Assembly (NCBI GenBank): GCA_949752735.1
Contig: OX457053.1
Span: forward strand, 6,825,135 to 6,889,134
Source of the DNA: Lumbricus terrestris
Lineage: Eukaryota; Annelida; Clitellata; Crassiclitellata; Lumbricidae
Direction: 5' to 3'
DNA length: 64,000 nt
Below are positions 1-11,600 of the stretch, one piece after another. Under the pieces are notes generated by a model. The model was not told the DNA's origin. It did not search any database and saw nothing but the letters and a program-made list of their open reading frames with translations. Every line of letters begins with the position of its first letter. The stretch's first letter is position 1. The position numbers and the translations under genes were made by a program.

Positions 1-90
1 CGACTCTGCGAGGCCCGTGAGTGCTGAGCACCGCCAGAAATTGGCCATGCGAGGCCCGCCCTATGCTGGGCACCACCAGAAATTAGCCAA
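1..90. repeat. Two-copy tandem repeat, about 40 bp
   Basis: Two adjacent units each begin GCGAGGCCCG and end with a CAGAAATT(G/A)GCCA block. They start near positions 8 and 48 and differ by a few substitutions. The array is cut by the window edge, so its length is unknown. Confidence 0.6.
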
Positions 91-120
91 CAAGATGTGC
101 TTTTTATGATATTATTTCTT

Positions 121-812
121 TGTTGGCGTTGCTTATCTATAAAAATCATTGCGTCTTTTACATATTTTCTTTTATCTCAGTTAGTCTACCTTACTATTAC
201 TCCAGTTTTACCTCGTCTGGTAGTCTGAACTCCATACGAATACGAGGAAAATCTCAAAATCTCGCTCATTCGATCCGCTTCAGTCATTTTTTTTATTACG
301 GACGAAGGCGACGACTTGAATGACTGTTTCTTTTTTATTGTAGGTCTACATGTTGGGTTATATAATGATCATCACTGCGCAAAAATCACCTTACAGCATC
401 ACAAAAGCTGAATACTGTTTTGTCTGCGTTAATTAACAAATCAGCCTTGACTAAATTGTCTGCGAAAACTATTTGAAAAACTGTCTTCCACAATGTTAAT
501 ATTGGCTCACTAAAATTAATAGTGGCTAATGTAGACAGAAAATTTTGATTTCTTGTGCAAAATTTGAGTCTGTTGAGTGTTGACCTAATTAGAGGAGAGT
601 GCTTCAAGATGCCCATGCTAACGAAGATTGTGCTTTTCTTCAGTGTGGATTCCAAGAAAGGTACATGCCAAGAGTTATAATTTTTTTAAGCAATTGGGAA
701 GAACATTTATTGAGATATTAAATCATATCTTTAAAAATGAAATAATGGGACATTTTGATGAGATAACAGCTCAAAATGTCACTATTTCATGTTGTGCGGA
801 AATTTTTTAGAC
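121..812. other. Intergenic, no gene seen
   Basis: AT-rich sequence. The only open frames are short (under 90 codons) and show no recognisable domain or splice structure. I see no RNA gene here. Confidence 0.5.
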
Positions 813-820
813 AACGGAAA

Positions 821-2054
821 CAGGCCCGGCCCTAGGGTTTGCGAGGCCCAAGGCAGCATCAGGTCCTCAAGCATAAATTTTACGCAGTTGGTTTACTGTC
901 AATACGGCCCTGGTGGGGGAGAGTCACCTAAAATGGGACGCTTAGCGTTGTTTCACAAATTTCTGTTGAGCTAATAGCACTTTTTTTTATAATAAGCCAC
1001 ACTGTTGCGGATTATATATATTTGACTTTCAAATGATGCGCGTAAAAATAATAATGGCAATTTTCCAAAAAGCGATATTATTGTCATTAAAAACAATTAT
1101 TACTAACATGTCCCCAACTTAAGCAACTATGTCCATATGATAAGACAATAATTTTCATAATGTCGGATTGGGAAAATTAATATTGCTAAATAGCATTATC
1201 GAACATGAAAATTTTCAATTAACCTATCAATCAAATCAAGACAACAGCACCGTAAGTATTAAAACATTTTACAGTTGCTAGGTAGAGTCTAATTAAGATA
1301 CGTTAGGCCTATAATTATGTTATTCGCAACTCTTGACAGTACTGTGGCTTCCTGAGGCCTTCCTCTGCGAATAGCGGCAGCAATAGGTGTGTCCCTTCTT
1401 ATGAAGCGTTCCATCTTAGATGGCTTTCCCTACTACTTTATGTAGGCCTAGGCCTATCTAACTAATGCAAAATCATCAGCGCCCGCACTTAGGGGCAAGA
1501 GAAGCCCCGCCCCGAAAAATGAGAATTTTTAACAACTGAAGCCTATGGTTTGTTTTTGACAAATTTCTTTGCGCCAGAGCACTAATGATGCTAATTATAT
1601 ATTCACGAAGTAAATTTACATTATTTTGGACACCTTTATGAAAATATCCAATCCATGTTCTAAATTTCCTGCTTTGCATTTTCTAAGCTCTTGCTAAAAA
1701 AATGTCACCACTATCATTGTGTTTTGTCCTCTCCTGCAAATATGTGTGCGGACGTCCATTTGCGAATTTGAAGCAAAATGAGTTAATTACGATTTTCTGG
1801 AGAAAATTCTGCATGCAGGCCTATAGGCTAAAAAAAGTAGGCTAGCTGTGAAGAAGTTTCGTTCTTTCAAAATCACTCTGTCTCACATTCAGGTGACAAA
1901 TTGACTGCAATCATAAGCCTGGTTGTTATAGTTACGACGAAACCATTGTCAATCTCGACAAAGAAAAAATTATAGCCAGCAGCTAGCGCGGGGCCCCTGG
2001 AGACGCGGGGCCCAAGGCGGCTGCCTCGCTCGCCTTGCCCTAAGGCCGGGCCTG
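821..2054. mobile_element. hAT-type non-autonomous DNA transposon, 1.2 kb
   Basis: The left end reads CAGGCCCGGCCCTAGGG and the right end is its inverted complement with one change (CCCTAAGGCCGGGCCTG). The element is bounded by a perfect 8-bp duplication AACGGAAA (813-820 and 2055-2062). An 8-bp duplication and CAG...CTG termini are hAT hallmarks. The interior is AT-rich and has no transposase frame, so it depends on a transposase made elsewhere. The longest internal frames are under 70 codons and look random. Confidence 0.85.
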
Positions 2055-2062
2055 AACGGAAA

Positions 2063-2993
2063 GGATGCTTTTCAAGTCTCAAACCACGACAATTTCGTTA
2101 AAATGACAGCCTAAGATACTGCCATCGCAATGTGGCAAGAAAAAAATTCGAAAATGGTTAGGAGCACATGCGTCCCCTCCCCAAGCCCCTTCCGCCCTTC
2201 CCCGCTCGGCGATCGTCCTTTGACCGCGAGTTCGTGCCCTAAAACCATGAACAAGTCTCCGCCTATGAACAGAGGTCATTTCACTGACTCTCCTATAAAA
2301 AAGGCTCAAAAAATTTTTCCCGCGCTCACGCGCGGATTTATTTCACATTCGTTTGGGCACCCACACTCTTCGGGTCAACTCGGCGCCTATGGACGAAACA
2401 CCATAAAACTTTGCATCGTAGGCCTAATCACTGCAAAATGTCTAATGCTGCGACTACGAGCGTTTTTTGATCTAACGCCTAAAATCTCCAGAGTTTAATC
2501 TAATGTGCTATAGTGTTGTTGTTGTTGCTGTTGTTGTTGTTGATCATGGTGATGAGCATGATGACGATCATGATTATGTCTAACACCGAGGGTGAAGAAA
2601 GACAAACTTGAACTTTGCCTTAGTCAACACAGACATGAGGCGATTGCAACTCTCTGGATCGAGCTGTTTTTAATCCCGATCGAGGGGTTATCTGATATGT
2701 ATACCCTACTCCGGAAAAATAACAATAATGACGACAATGAAGATACACGATCGCATTCGAAGCACTATGTCTCAATATTCATGAAGTGAAATTCACGTGT
2801 TGACCGTTGGACGAGTTCATCAGTCACGCGAGAATAAAATCATGATAGGCTACTGATCTGGTTTAAATTGGCAGAGATCAAAAGTCAAAGGTTGAAGCAA
2901 AACAATCTGAAAGGTCATTTCAGTCTGACTCACTGCATTTATACTGGAATTAGAAGGTCAACAACAAAGTCGGTCGCACTCAATAAACCTGTC
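2063..2993. other. Intergenic with a short GTT-rich tract
   Basis: No supported gene. A (GTT)n-like tract lies at about 2514-2542, followed by an ATGATG-rich stretch. A 122-codon open frame at 2130-2498 has no family resemblance and no splice context, and I treat it as chance. Confidence 0.5.
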
Positions 2994-3000
2994 TGTCGTC

Positions 3001-3234
3001 CATAGGCGGAGACCTGGGCCGAGAATTGGGGGGGGGGCGGAAAGACGCGAGATTTTCCGGAAAATTTCTAACGACCGGCGAAATCTGGAAAAAGAATTTT
3101 TTTCGCCGCCAAAAAAGTTGATGACTTTTTTAGTCTTGACGCTTAACGATTGGGGGGGGACAAATGCATGGGCCGTCCCACCAACAGTGTTGGGGGGACC
3201 GTCCCCCCTGTGCCCCCCTAGGTCTCCGCCCATG
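3001..3234. mobile_element. MITE with CATAGGCGGAGACCT ends
   Basis: The left end CATAGGCGGAGACCT and right end AGGTCTCCGCCCATG are inverted repeats with one mismatch. Flanks repeat TGTCGTC (2994-3000 and 3235-3241), a 7-bp match. The interior has a G tract and a copy of the word TTGATGACTTTTTTAGTC near 3118 that recurs in other MITEs of this window. Confidence 0.75.
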
Positions 3235-3241
3235 TGTCGTC

Positions 3242-3773
3242 GCATCACGAAAAATCTGCATGGCTGTCTGCTTATCTCTTGCAGGCCTACTCCATACAGG
3301 AAAGGTCACAGAAGTGACAGAACCCGGCCAGACTATGATTATATTCATGGCATATACCCTACGGCCTATGCGCTCAAGATTCCTGCACGGCAGTGCACGC
3401 TCGAGAGCCCTGAAGGTCACACAGTTCTCTCTATAGAATATATCTGTCTGTCCTTCTGCTTACCTGTCACACCATGCACCAGGAGGTAACAAAGCTATGA
3501 CTCCTCAATGCTTAACTCCGCCAATGGTTGCACTCTGCCAATGCCAGTCCCAAGCCTGGATAAAAGAGGAGGGCGTCGCTATGATGGTCTTTGTTACCAC
3601 ACAGTGACGTTAAACTGCAAATACCACCACCTCAAAAGGCTCAAATGCTTCACGCTCTCTCGCTCACTTTTTCATACTTTCTGTCTGATCTGCCTGTCTT
3701 AACCCATCTGCCTAGCTGTCTGTCTGCCTGTCTGTCTACCTGTCTTTCTGTATGTCTGTCTGTCTGCCTGCCT
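3242..3773. repeat. Repeat-derived spacer ending in a TGTC/TGCC simple repeat
   Basis: Near 3535-3570 there is a block (GCCAATGCCAGTCCCAAGCC followed by TGGATAAAAGAGGAGGGC) that recurs in diverged form near 54265-54310, so it belongs to a dispersed family I cannot name. From about 3700 to 3773 the sequence is a degenerate (TGTC)n/(TGCC)n tract. No gene is supported. Confidence 0.5.
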
Positions 3774-4210
3774 GGGGGCCGTCCATAAAGTACGTCATGC
3801 TATTTTTGACCATTTTTGACCCCTCCCCCTGTCACAAACTGTCACAAATCTCTGACCCCCCCCTAAAGTATACGTCACACTTTCGAACAAAAAATTTAAA
3901 AACATAACCATTTACCTAACCCTCTAAACACTAGGATACTATCCCTAATCCCTCTGATAGTGACGTGTGTCCCTAAACGCTTTGATAGTGACGGGAAATC
4001 AACTTTTATCCCGCCAGGCCGGGTTTTAGACACGCCTGGCCGGGCCGGGTCGGATTTTAGGTACTAAGAACAAAAAAATATAATAAAGAATTTAAAAGAT
4101 AAATGTGTGACGTCACACATGGCCTGACCCCCTCCCCCTGTCACAAACTGTCACACTTTCTTACACCCCCTCCCCCCCCCTGGAGCGTGACGTACTTTAT
4201 GGACGGCCCT
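3774..4210. mobile_element. MITE with GGGCCGTCCATAAAGTACGTCA-type ends
   Basis: The left end (GGGCCGTCCATAAAGTACGT, then CA) is mirrored at the right end by TGACGTACTTTATGGACGGC. The inner parts next to each end also pair loosely (CCCTCCCCCTGTCACAAACT occurs near both ends). A candidate 10-bp flanking repeat CTGCCTGCCT (3764-3773, 4211-4220) lies in simple sequence, so its status as a target duplication is doubtful. There is no coding capacity, and the superfamily is not determined. Confidence 0.8.
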
Positions 4211-4344
4211 CTGCCTGCCTAACTCCCTTTCTTCAAACCTCTGCCTGCCTAATTCCCTTTCTTCAAACCTCTCAGCCCTCCTACATTCGTCAACTAATCA
4301 CCATCCAACCGCACAGGTCTACGCGCTCATCATCATATCTTTCT

Positions 4345-4806
4345 CTCTCTCGGCCTCCAGTATCATCCTCTCTGAAATTCTGCGACCGCTCCTTAGTCTA
4401 TGCTGCACCAGCTCTTTGGAACGGACTCCCAACATACCTCCGCATGTTCGCTCACCCTCCTATCTCTCCTGCAGTCTCACCTCCAAACAATAATTCAACC
4501 TCTCCTCCGCTTGCACTCTCCTCTGCTGCATTCCATTCACGACTGAAAACCGAACTCTTCAACCTATCCTATCCAGATTCCAATCAGGTTCCATCACCCA
4601 ACCACCACCATCACCGACAACCACCGTAGCACCACGCTGTCTCCTCGGCTTGACCTCCCCGGATTTTGACCTGGCACCGGAACGAAAAAGGCAGCTCTGG
4701 CTATTGCGGACTTGATTTGATATAGCGCCGGTGAATAAGCTGGTCTCCCTGACGTGGCTTTTGTGGGCGCTGAGAAATTCTCGAAGATTTACATTACATT
4801 ACATTA
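4345..4806 (+). mobile_element. LINE 3' end: RT C-terminal remnant plus 3' tail
   Basis: One frame at 4370-4580 reads RSLVYAAPALWNGLP and later FHSRLKTELF, the usual C-terminal signature of CR1/L2-like non-LTR reverse transcriptases. It is followed by a 3' untranslated tail (about 4640-4790, with GGACTTGATTTGATATAGCG) that recurs at 12720-12880 and, inverted, at 56545-56650. The copy ends in an (ATTAC)n tract at about 4790-4808. It is 5' truncated and inactive. Confidence 0.75.
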
Positions 4807-5481
4807 CATTTCTTTCTTTCACACAAAATGGCTTCCACCACGCTCTCCCTCTGGAGTTTGTCATTCCAATCGATTTCGTTTGGTGTGTCATTGGGTCATA
4901 CTATAATTATTATGGACCAGGCAAACTGACACGGGTAGATTGACCCAGGCTCCATTATGAGGGGAGGAGAGGGAGGAGCTAGAGGGCTACAGGATGACTA
5001 ACATAGGGAGGTTGGGAGGTACAATTGATGAATTGATCCAGGGCTCCTCTAATGATAGCAGGAATCTCCTTCTACAAATAATGCAAAAGAATGGAATAAC
5101 GTGGAATTCTGGCAAAGCCTCTACTTTAAAATAAAAATAAAAATTATGTGCACTAATACTTTCAGATGCAGGCTGAAAATATTTTTAAAAATCGCGGGTG
5201 AAAACCTGGCCAAAACTTGACTGCTACGTACAGTGCTGGATGGATGGATGCATGTCAGAGGCCTGTTCCAGCCAACTCGGTTAAAACGAGTACACTGACT
5301 TTGCACTGTCGTCTGTCGCTGGAGAGATGAGACGGCGAGGGAGAGGACCCACATTCATATGCCGAGGCTAAAACACTTAAGTCGCCAACTGTCCAACACT
5401 TCATATATACACATGGCTGCCAGCCTGCCACATGGTCAGCTTAGGCCTATGTGTTCTTCGTACGCTTGCTTGATCAACAAA
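4807..5481. other. Intergenic, no gene seen
   Basis: Mixed-composition spacer between a LINE tail and a MITE. No supported frame or RNA structure. Confidence 0.45.
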
Positions 5482-5489
5482 GCTGCAGG

Positions 5490-5747
5490 CAGTGGCGGCG
5501 CCAGGGTTTCAGTTGGTGGGTGAGGGGGATGAATTCCCGTGGAGGAAATTTTCCATTTTCAACTGCCAAAATTTCTGACGACCTTTTTTTAAAAAGTCAT
5601 TAGCTCGAAATCGCGTGCATATGGTTTCAGTTTTTAGGTTTTTAAGGGGGGCTGCTCATGGAAATGTTTCATATTTACATGTAAAAAACCGGATGGCCTT
5701 TGGGGGGCTTAGCCCCCCCCCCCTAGCCCCTCCATGCGTAGCTACTG
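5490..5747. mobile_element. hAT-type MITE with CAGTGGCGGCGCC end
   Basis: Starts CAGTGGCGGCGCCAGGG and ends GCGTAGCTACTG. Flanks GCTGCAGG (5482-5489) and GCTGCAGA (5748-5755) match at 7 of 8 bases. The interior contains GACGACCTTTTTTT then AAAAGTCAT, the internal word shared with other MITEs here, and a long C tract near 5711-5723. Confidence 0.75.
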
Positions 5748-5755
5748 GCTGCAGA

Positions 5756-6232
5756 CTGGGGGACTATACAGATCCAAATAATTTTTAAGGGAAAATCAGC
5801 TTGATTGCTTTATTGGAGCCTTGTAACAACACCCGTGCTCATCAATTTGGAACCAGCTCGACGTCGCGTTATCAGCCATTCTCTGATAAAGCCAGATTGC
5901 ATACGCATACACTCAGTACCCTCGCAATGGGAAGAGACAGATGCGGCCACCCTACCCTCCCACAGATAAGGCCTTATTTGGATTGTCTCTGTGTAAACTC
6001 CAGTCCCTCACGACGGGGGTGTTATTATATTCTAGGGACCCCGCGTAAACCCCCCGCCAGCAGGGGGCGTGCGCGGTAGGCAAACGCTCAACCGAGGCGT
6101 GTGACGCTTGTCCTGCACCGGCTCAGAGCGTAGTATCTAATAGCAACCACTTTCAATGGGTCTAATTTGCCGCGCTTTACAGCAGCTGGGCCAGCAGCGG
6201 CGTAGCCTACCTGCCCTGCTGGGCAAGCAGCG
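5756..6232. other. Intergenic, no gene seen
   Basis: Contains a 92-codon open frame (5801-6079) with no recognisable family. I do not call it a gene. Confidence 0.4.
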
Positions 6233-6240
6233 ATCGGCAG

Positions 6241-8129
6241 CAGTGATGCCACAGCTGGGTTTTTTCCACTAGATCTGGGTTTTTTGCCTTCGTCTGGGTT
6301 TCTGGGTTTTTTGGGGCAAAATCTGGGTTTATTTTGGTGAGTTGACATTTTGCACTTACAACACATGAATATTCTGTGAAATTCAATGTAAAATTGTAAT
6401 TTTGTAATTGTAATTGTAATCGTACATTTATATAGCGCCACTACAAGAGAACTCCTCAGAGGCGCTCCCGACCTGACACCTAACCACAATCAAAGAGAAT
6501 GGTTTTCAAACGCTTGCGGAAAAGGGGCAAAGAAATACAAAGAAGTTCATTGCGAAGACTAATAGGTAACTTATTCCAGAAAGACGGACCAACCATAGCA
6601 AAGCTTCTATGTAGCACTGTGGAAGATCGAGCCCTAGGGACAACCAGGTCACCATGCGTAGCAGAACGAAGGAATCTACGGCCTGGGATGGACAGCACAG
6701 GTACACAGAGTTCCATAAGATAGATCGGAGCTTGGCCTGCTAGGCAATTGCGCATGAACATTAAAATCTTAAACTCAATAAGTTTTTGCATTGGCAACCA
6801 GTGCAGTTCTTCCCGTATAAAACTTGATATATGCCCAAACTTTGGTATGCCGCCAATCAGGCGGGCCGCAGCATTAAGGACAGATTGCAACTTATTAATG
6901 CGTGAAAGTGTTAAGCCCGCATAGATGGCACTACCATAGTCAACTCTCGTGCATATAAATGCATGCATCAGAGTAGTGGCAGCTTTGGTTGTAAGTGAGC
7001 GACGTACCGAGCGAATTTGACGAAGATGGTAGAAGCAAGTGCGACAAACATTCCTCACGTGATCAGAAAGGGTCAATTCTTGGTCCAAGGTCACACCCAA
7101 ATCACGCACAGTGGTAGAAAAAGTCATGCCAGGAAAGCAATGTTGCAGATTTTGCATATCAATTTTAGAAACTTGCACACGACTTCCAACCCAAATAAAT
7201 TGTGTTTTACCAGGATTTAACCTGAGGCGATTGGATGACATCCAGGCACCAATCGTTTCCGACGTCATAAGTATTTTTTCCACAAGTGAAATAGCCTCTA
7301 AAGCTGGACCCTGGACATATGCCTGTGTGTCATCAGCATATTGATGTGCAGCAACCCCCACAGAAGACAGAATCTTATTTAGGTCAGCTGTATATAAAAT
7401 GTAAAGCAAAGGCCCTAAAATGGAACCCTGAGGAAGACCAAAATAAACTCTGGACCTGGTTGTGATACATAATTTTTTCCACTAATTTTAATTTTAAACT
7501 CCACAATCAAGATCTCATGTTATCAATTCACAAATAATTCATAACCTGAGGAATAGTTCTGCACAGAAATAAGCCATTTTGACATTTCAAAACAGGTCAG
7601 GTCACTCTTTCCTTGTTAAGCCGTATTAGACTACCGGTACATCTATAACATGCACATACAGTTATACACTGTAGGTTAATTAGGTCAATACTCTAGTGAT
7701 ATAATAGGCAAGTTGTTGCAGAATATTAAAGTTCTAGGTGGTTAAAACATTGGATTGTTGGTGTATTAAGAAAATTTGGTTGGAAACCTGGGACAACTTT
7801 AAAACTTTGTAAACTTAAGCCACGTGTGTCATGTACTTACAATTCTGGTAGACTCGACGCGCTGCGCATACGAATGTATCGATTAAGCTCATTGTCAGTA
7901 TGGCTCCCGAGTCTCTGACAACTTTAACAATTGATATTTTTAAAGTTGTAATTACATTTTATTCGACTCCCTTGACGAACATTTAGTTAATACTCATGCG
8001 AACAAACGAAAAACCAACTTAATTTGAACAAAGAGGGTCTAAAATAGCTTATATGAATAGTCTGGGTTTTTCTGGGGTTTTTTTGAAAGAAAATCTGGGT
8101 TTATTTCAGAAACCTCAGTGGCAACACTG
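6241..8129. mobile_element. hAT-type element carrying a nested LINE fragment
   Basis: Ends CAGTGATGCCAC and GTGGCAACACTG are inverted repeats. The element is bounded by a perfect 8-bp duplication ATCGGCAG (6233-6240, 8130-8137). Just inside each end are TCTGGGTTTT-rich blocks. The span is long only because a LINE fragment lies in the middle (about 6400-7470). Without it the element would be a sub-kilobase MITE. The LINE inserted after the hAT element. Confidence 0.85.
6421..7465 (-). pseudogene. 5'-truncated LINE reverse transcriptase (CR1/Jockey-like clade)
   Basis: A continuous minus-strand frame runs from about 7465 to the stop at 6480. It begins near the RT motif LPQGSILGPLLY and continues to the catalytic box QYADDTQ, then VRDLGVTLD and the C-terminal signature FWNKLPISLR...FRKRLKTILF. 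Everything N-terminal (endonuclease and RT palm entry) is missing, the usual outcome of incomplete target-primed reverse transcription. The frame itself is intact. The 3' untranslated tail (6425-6479, inverse of GGGAGCGCCTCTGAG...GGCGCTATATAAATG) ends in (ATTACA)n. It sits inside the hAT element at 6241-8129. The exact clade is not decided. Confidence 0.85.
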
Positions 8130-8191
8130 ATCGGCAGATGGCGCTTTGGGGGCGGAGTCTTGAGTGCACGTGCCCTTGTATGCATGCAGAC

Positions 8192-8557
8192 CAGCGTTGC
8201 CACTCCTTGGTTGTTTTCACAAGATCTTGGGTTTTTCGATCCGAACTTGGGAAATGGGTTTTTTTGGGGACGAACTTGGGTTTTTGCTTGGGTCTTTTTG
8301 ACCCAAAAAACTCAGAAAAAAGGGCAATTTTTTTAACATTTTCGGGAAATTTTTGACATTTATAAGGAAAGGAAGATTTGTGGCGGATGACTAAAAAAGA
8401 AAAAGGTCATCAGATTTTTCGGCCGAAAATTCTTGAATAATTCTGGATTTTCTGCCGGAAATTCTGGACATTTTAAAAAATTTGCTGAACTTGGGTTTTC
8501 CTGGGTTTTTTCACCCCTCCAACTTGGGTTTTTTCAGTTTCTAGAGTGGCAAGGCTG
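8192..8557. mobile_element. hAT-type MITE just upstream of the FABP gene
   Basis: Ends CAGCGTTGCCACTCC and AGAGTGGCAAGGCTG are inverted repeats. Flanks ATGCAGAC (8184-8191) and ATACAGAC (8558-8565) match at 7 of 8 bases. It resembles the element at 6241-8129 (similar end, CTTGGGTTTT blocks). It also contains GATGACTAAAAAAG...AAAGGTCATCAG near 8386-8411. Its right end is 120 bp from the FABP start codon. Confidence 0.8.
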
Positions 8558-8677
8558 ATACAGACGCTATAACAAAACGCTGTCTGGCGCGTTGTTTTGA
8601 TTGTGTTTGGCGTCGTGGGTTGTGGTTCAACTGATCCTTGGAAAGCTTCTCTGAAACGTGCATACGAAGAGACAAAG

Positions 8678-11600
8678 ATGGCTGCTGCTGCCCTGTTCGC
8701 TGGAAAGTGGAAGCTGGAGTCGAGCGACAACTTTGATCAGTACATGAAAACAGTTGGTAAGACGACTTTCTAGCGTCTACTATAGGGCTGTTTATTTAAT
8801 CGCGAATGACGCATGCGATTAACGTGTTAAAACATTTTGCGATTACAATTTTTTGCGCATTAATCGTACGCGTTAATTAGATCTGGTTAAAATTAAAATT
8901 GAATAAAGGACTTTTCGCTAAATAGAAGCCGGATTGATACAAAATAATTGTTACTTAAATAGAAGCTGGATTGATGAAAATATTCTTGCTTTTAAAAATT
9001 GGACCCGTTTTGATGAAAATATTCTTGCTTAAATTGGAGCTGGATGGATCAAAATAATTGTTATTTAAATGGAAGTGGGATGAAGCGAAGTTTTGCCTAA
9101 ATGGAAGCTGGATCGATGACAAAGATTCATGCTGTCCTAGATTACACCAAAAGGTATTAGCTTCATATCGAGTGACTGAACGACACTAACAAGCTATAGG
9201 TTCACGTCTGAATGACAGTGACAGGTGTTTACCGGTATGGCACACACTAACGGCACCGCGAACTGGATAATTAGCCCAAGTTTGAGCAAAAGAAATAGGC
9301 TATGCACAGTAAAGGGGAATTGTCCGGGGGGGGGGTTAATGCCCTAGGCTAAATCAGGGGGGATTATCCGGGGGGGGGGGTTTGTCCAGGGGGGAAATGT
9401 CCTACACTCCAGATTTCAAATAATATGTTAAATGCCTGCAGAAGAACAAAAGAGACTATAGGTTTGGCAAGAGCTGCAACCTTGCCAACCTCTTGTGAAA
9501 AATTCTGACCAAATTGATGAGGTTCAATAGTACCATGTTGTTAATTAAAAAAGCATCTAACCGACCAATGTAAATAAACTTGTTTTCGTAAACAATAATT
9601 GACTGAATAAATGATTAATTTTGATAGTCAGAAAAACGATTTTTCTGCGATCAACTCAAATCTAAGAAATGAGCCATGCATCGTCCTTCGGTGCATGACT
9701 TAGGAGAGGGAACAGAGGGGGGGCTGTCCCCCAGTGGCTAAAGTGGTTTGAGTGAGCAGTGGGAACGCTGTCTGTGTGAGCAGTGGGAATGCTGATGAAG
9801 AGTTTTATTAGAATGCTTGTGTTTCCAGCGTTCCATGCAGCTGAGCAGTGGGAACGCAAGTAAAGAATTTCGAGAGCAGTGCATGGGAGCGCCATTCCCA
9901 CGCGTTCCCACCCACTTTAAACCCTGCGGTCCCCCCAATTTTTGTGGTGGTGGAGGACGGATATGCTTATTTCCCCCCACATTTAAGAAATATTCATAAA
10001 TATCATCGTAAATTTTTACACTGTTAGGACATGTTAAAATCTGGTCAAATAAAAGGAAAGACTAAAAAAAGGTCATCAGCTATTTTGGCAGGGAAAATGC
10101 AATATTTTCATGAGATTTCCACCAAATGACTAAAAAAAGTCGTCAGAAAATTTGGCAGGGAAAATGGTAGCCTATATTTTCACGAGATTTCGACCAAATG
10201 AAAACTTGGTTGATGAAAATGTCGCCGGCGATTCAGCCGTCCGCCCAAAATGTCGCGCCTCGGCGATTGCCCTTCGGCCGCTCGTTCGCCCCTCCCAACT
10301 TCTAGACATATATGCTTCGGTGTCCGAATCGGCAGGCAGGAAGTCGCAGGCGTGAGATGTAGGCCCTTCTCTTTAACCGATTCAGTCTAACCGGTAGGGT
10401 AAGAATCGATGGGGGGGGCTGAGTAGGTTCAAACCCCCAGTTTTTCTTAGGACCCATGTGCATCAGGGATTTTAAGCATACAGTTTGCGCAAACAGGCAG
10501 TTCTAAATGAAATAATATTTAGTGAAGCTGTAACCAGTGCTTAAAGTGTAAAAAAAATAAGTGCCTGTACGCCCATATCTTTCCAAAAGAAGTGCCTGGA
10601 TGCCCCTTACCTTTCCAGTCATTGCTGGCCAATAAGTGCCTGGACGGCATTCAGATTTAAAAATAAGTGCATGGACGCCGTCCATGACAGTCCAGCCACA
10701 CTTTAAGCCCTGGCTGTAACACATTTTTAGTTGAGTTAAAAATGGTTATAATTGTTCATTGTCATTCGACTTGGAATTATTCACTATGCAGGATGAGAAG
10801 GGAGAGAAGGGGTGCATGGGTGGTGCAGTTATAAAAATTTCTTAACATAAGCCCTCGACCCACAGTAAAGTCTTAATTTCGCACCAAAAAAACCAACATT
10901 AATCAACGTCTGGTCTGGCAGTTTTTTTTATAATTCCCATGCTCCCAGGGGTTGTAGCTTTAGGCCGAAGCGGAACCATTTCTGATTATCTGTTGGATAT
11001 GATCAACATTTTTGAGTACACTTGACTTCTGTCAACAATTGAAATTTGTCAAACACAAACTTGTAGTACCCTCGTTATTTGCTAATAATTGTCAACTCCG
11101 GCTGTTCCACTGAGATAATAAATAGTCAGTCGTGGGATTCTTTTTAAATTGTAATTATAGACGACAGTTTAGCATCGTCAGCAGCAAGTCTAATTTAGGT
11201 TGCTTTATAAAAATATAACATTATGCTATACTTCATGTCTGTGCAAGTGTTTTTTGCTCTCCAGTCTTTTTATTAGTGGTGGCTGGGCTTGGAGCACTTC
11301 TGAGTAGGTTTCTTGATGGTGCGCTATTTAAATCCATAGAATGAAGGTACGTGTGTATGTATGTATGTGTGTGTATGTAGGTAGGTAGGTATGTCATTGT
11401 ATGTATGTATGTATGTATGCATTTATGTATGTATGTCATTGTATGTATGTATGTCATTGTATGTATGTATGTATGAAATATTGTATGTATGTCATTGTAT
11501 GCATGTATGTCATTGCATATGTGTATGTCATTGTATGTATGTATGTATGTATGTATGTATGTATGCATGTATGTATGTATGTCATTGTATGTATGTATAT

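Noticed and set aside
2130..2498. 122-codon plus-strand open frame
   Set aside because: Lies between a hAT element and simple repeats, has a mixed low-complexity composition, and matches no known family.
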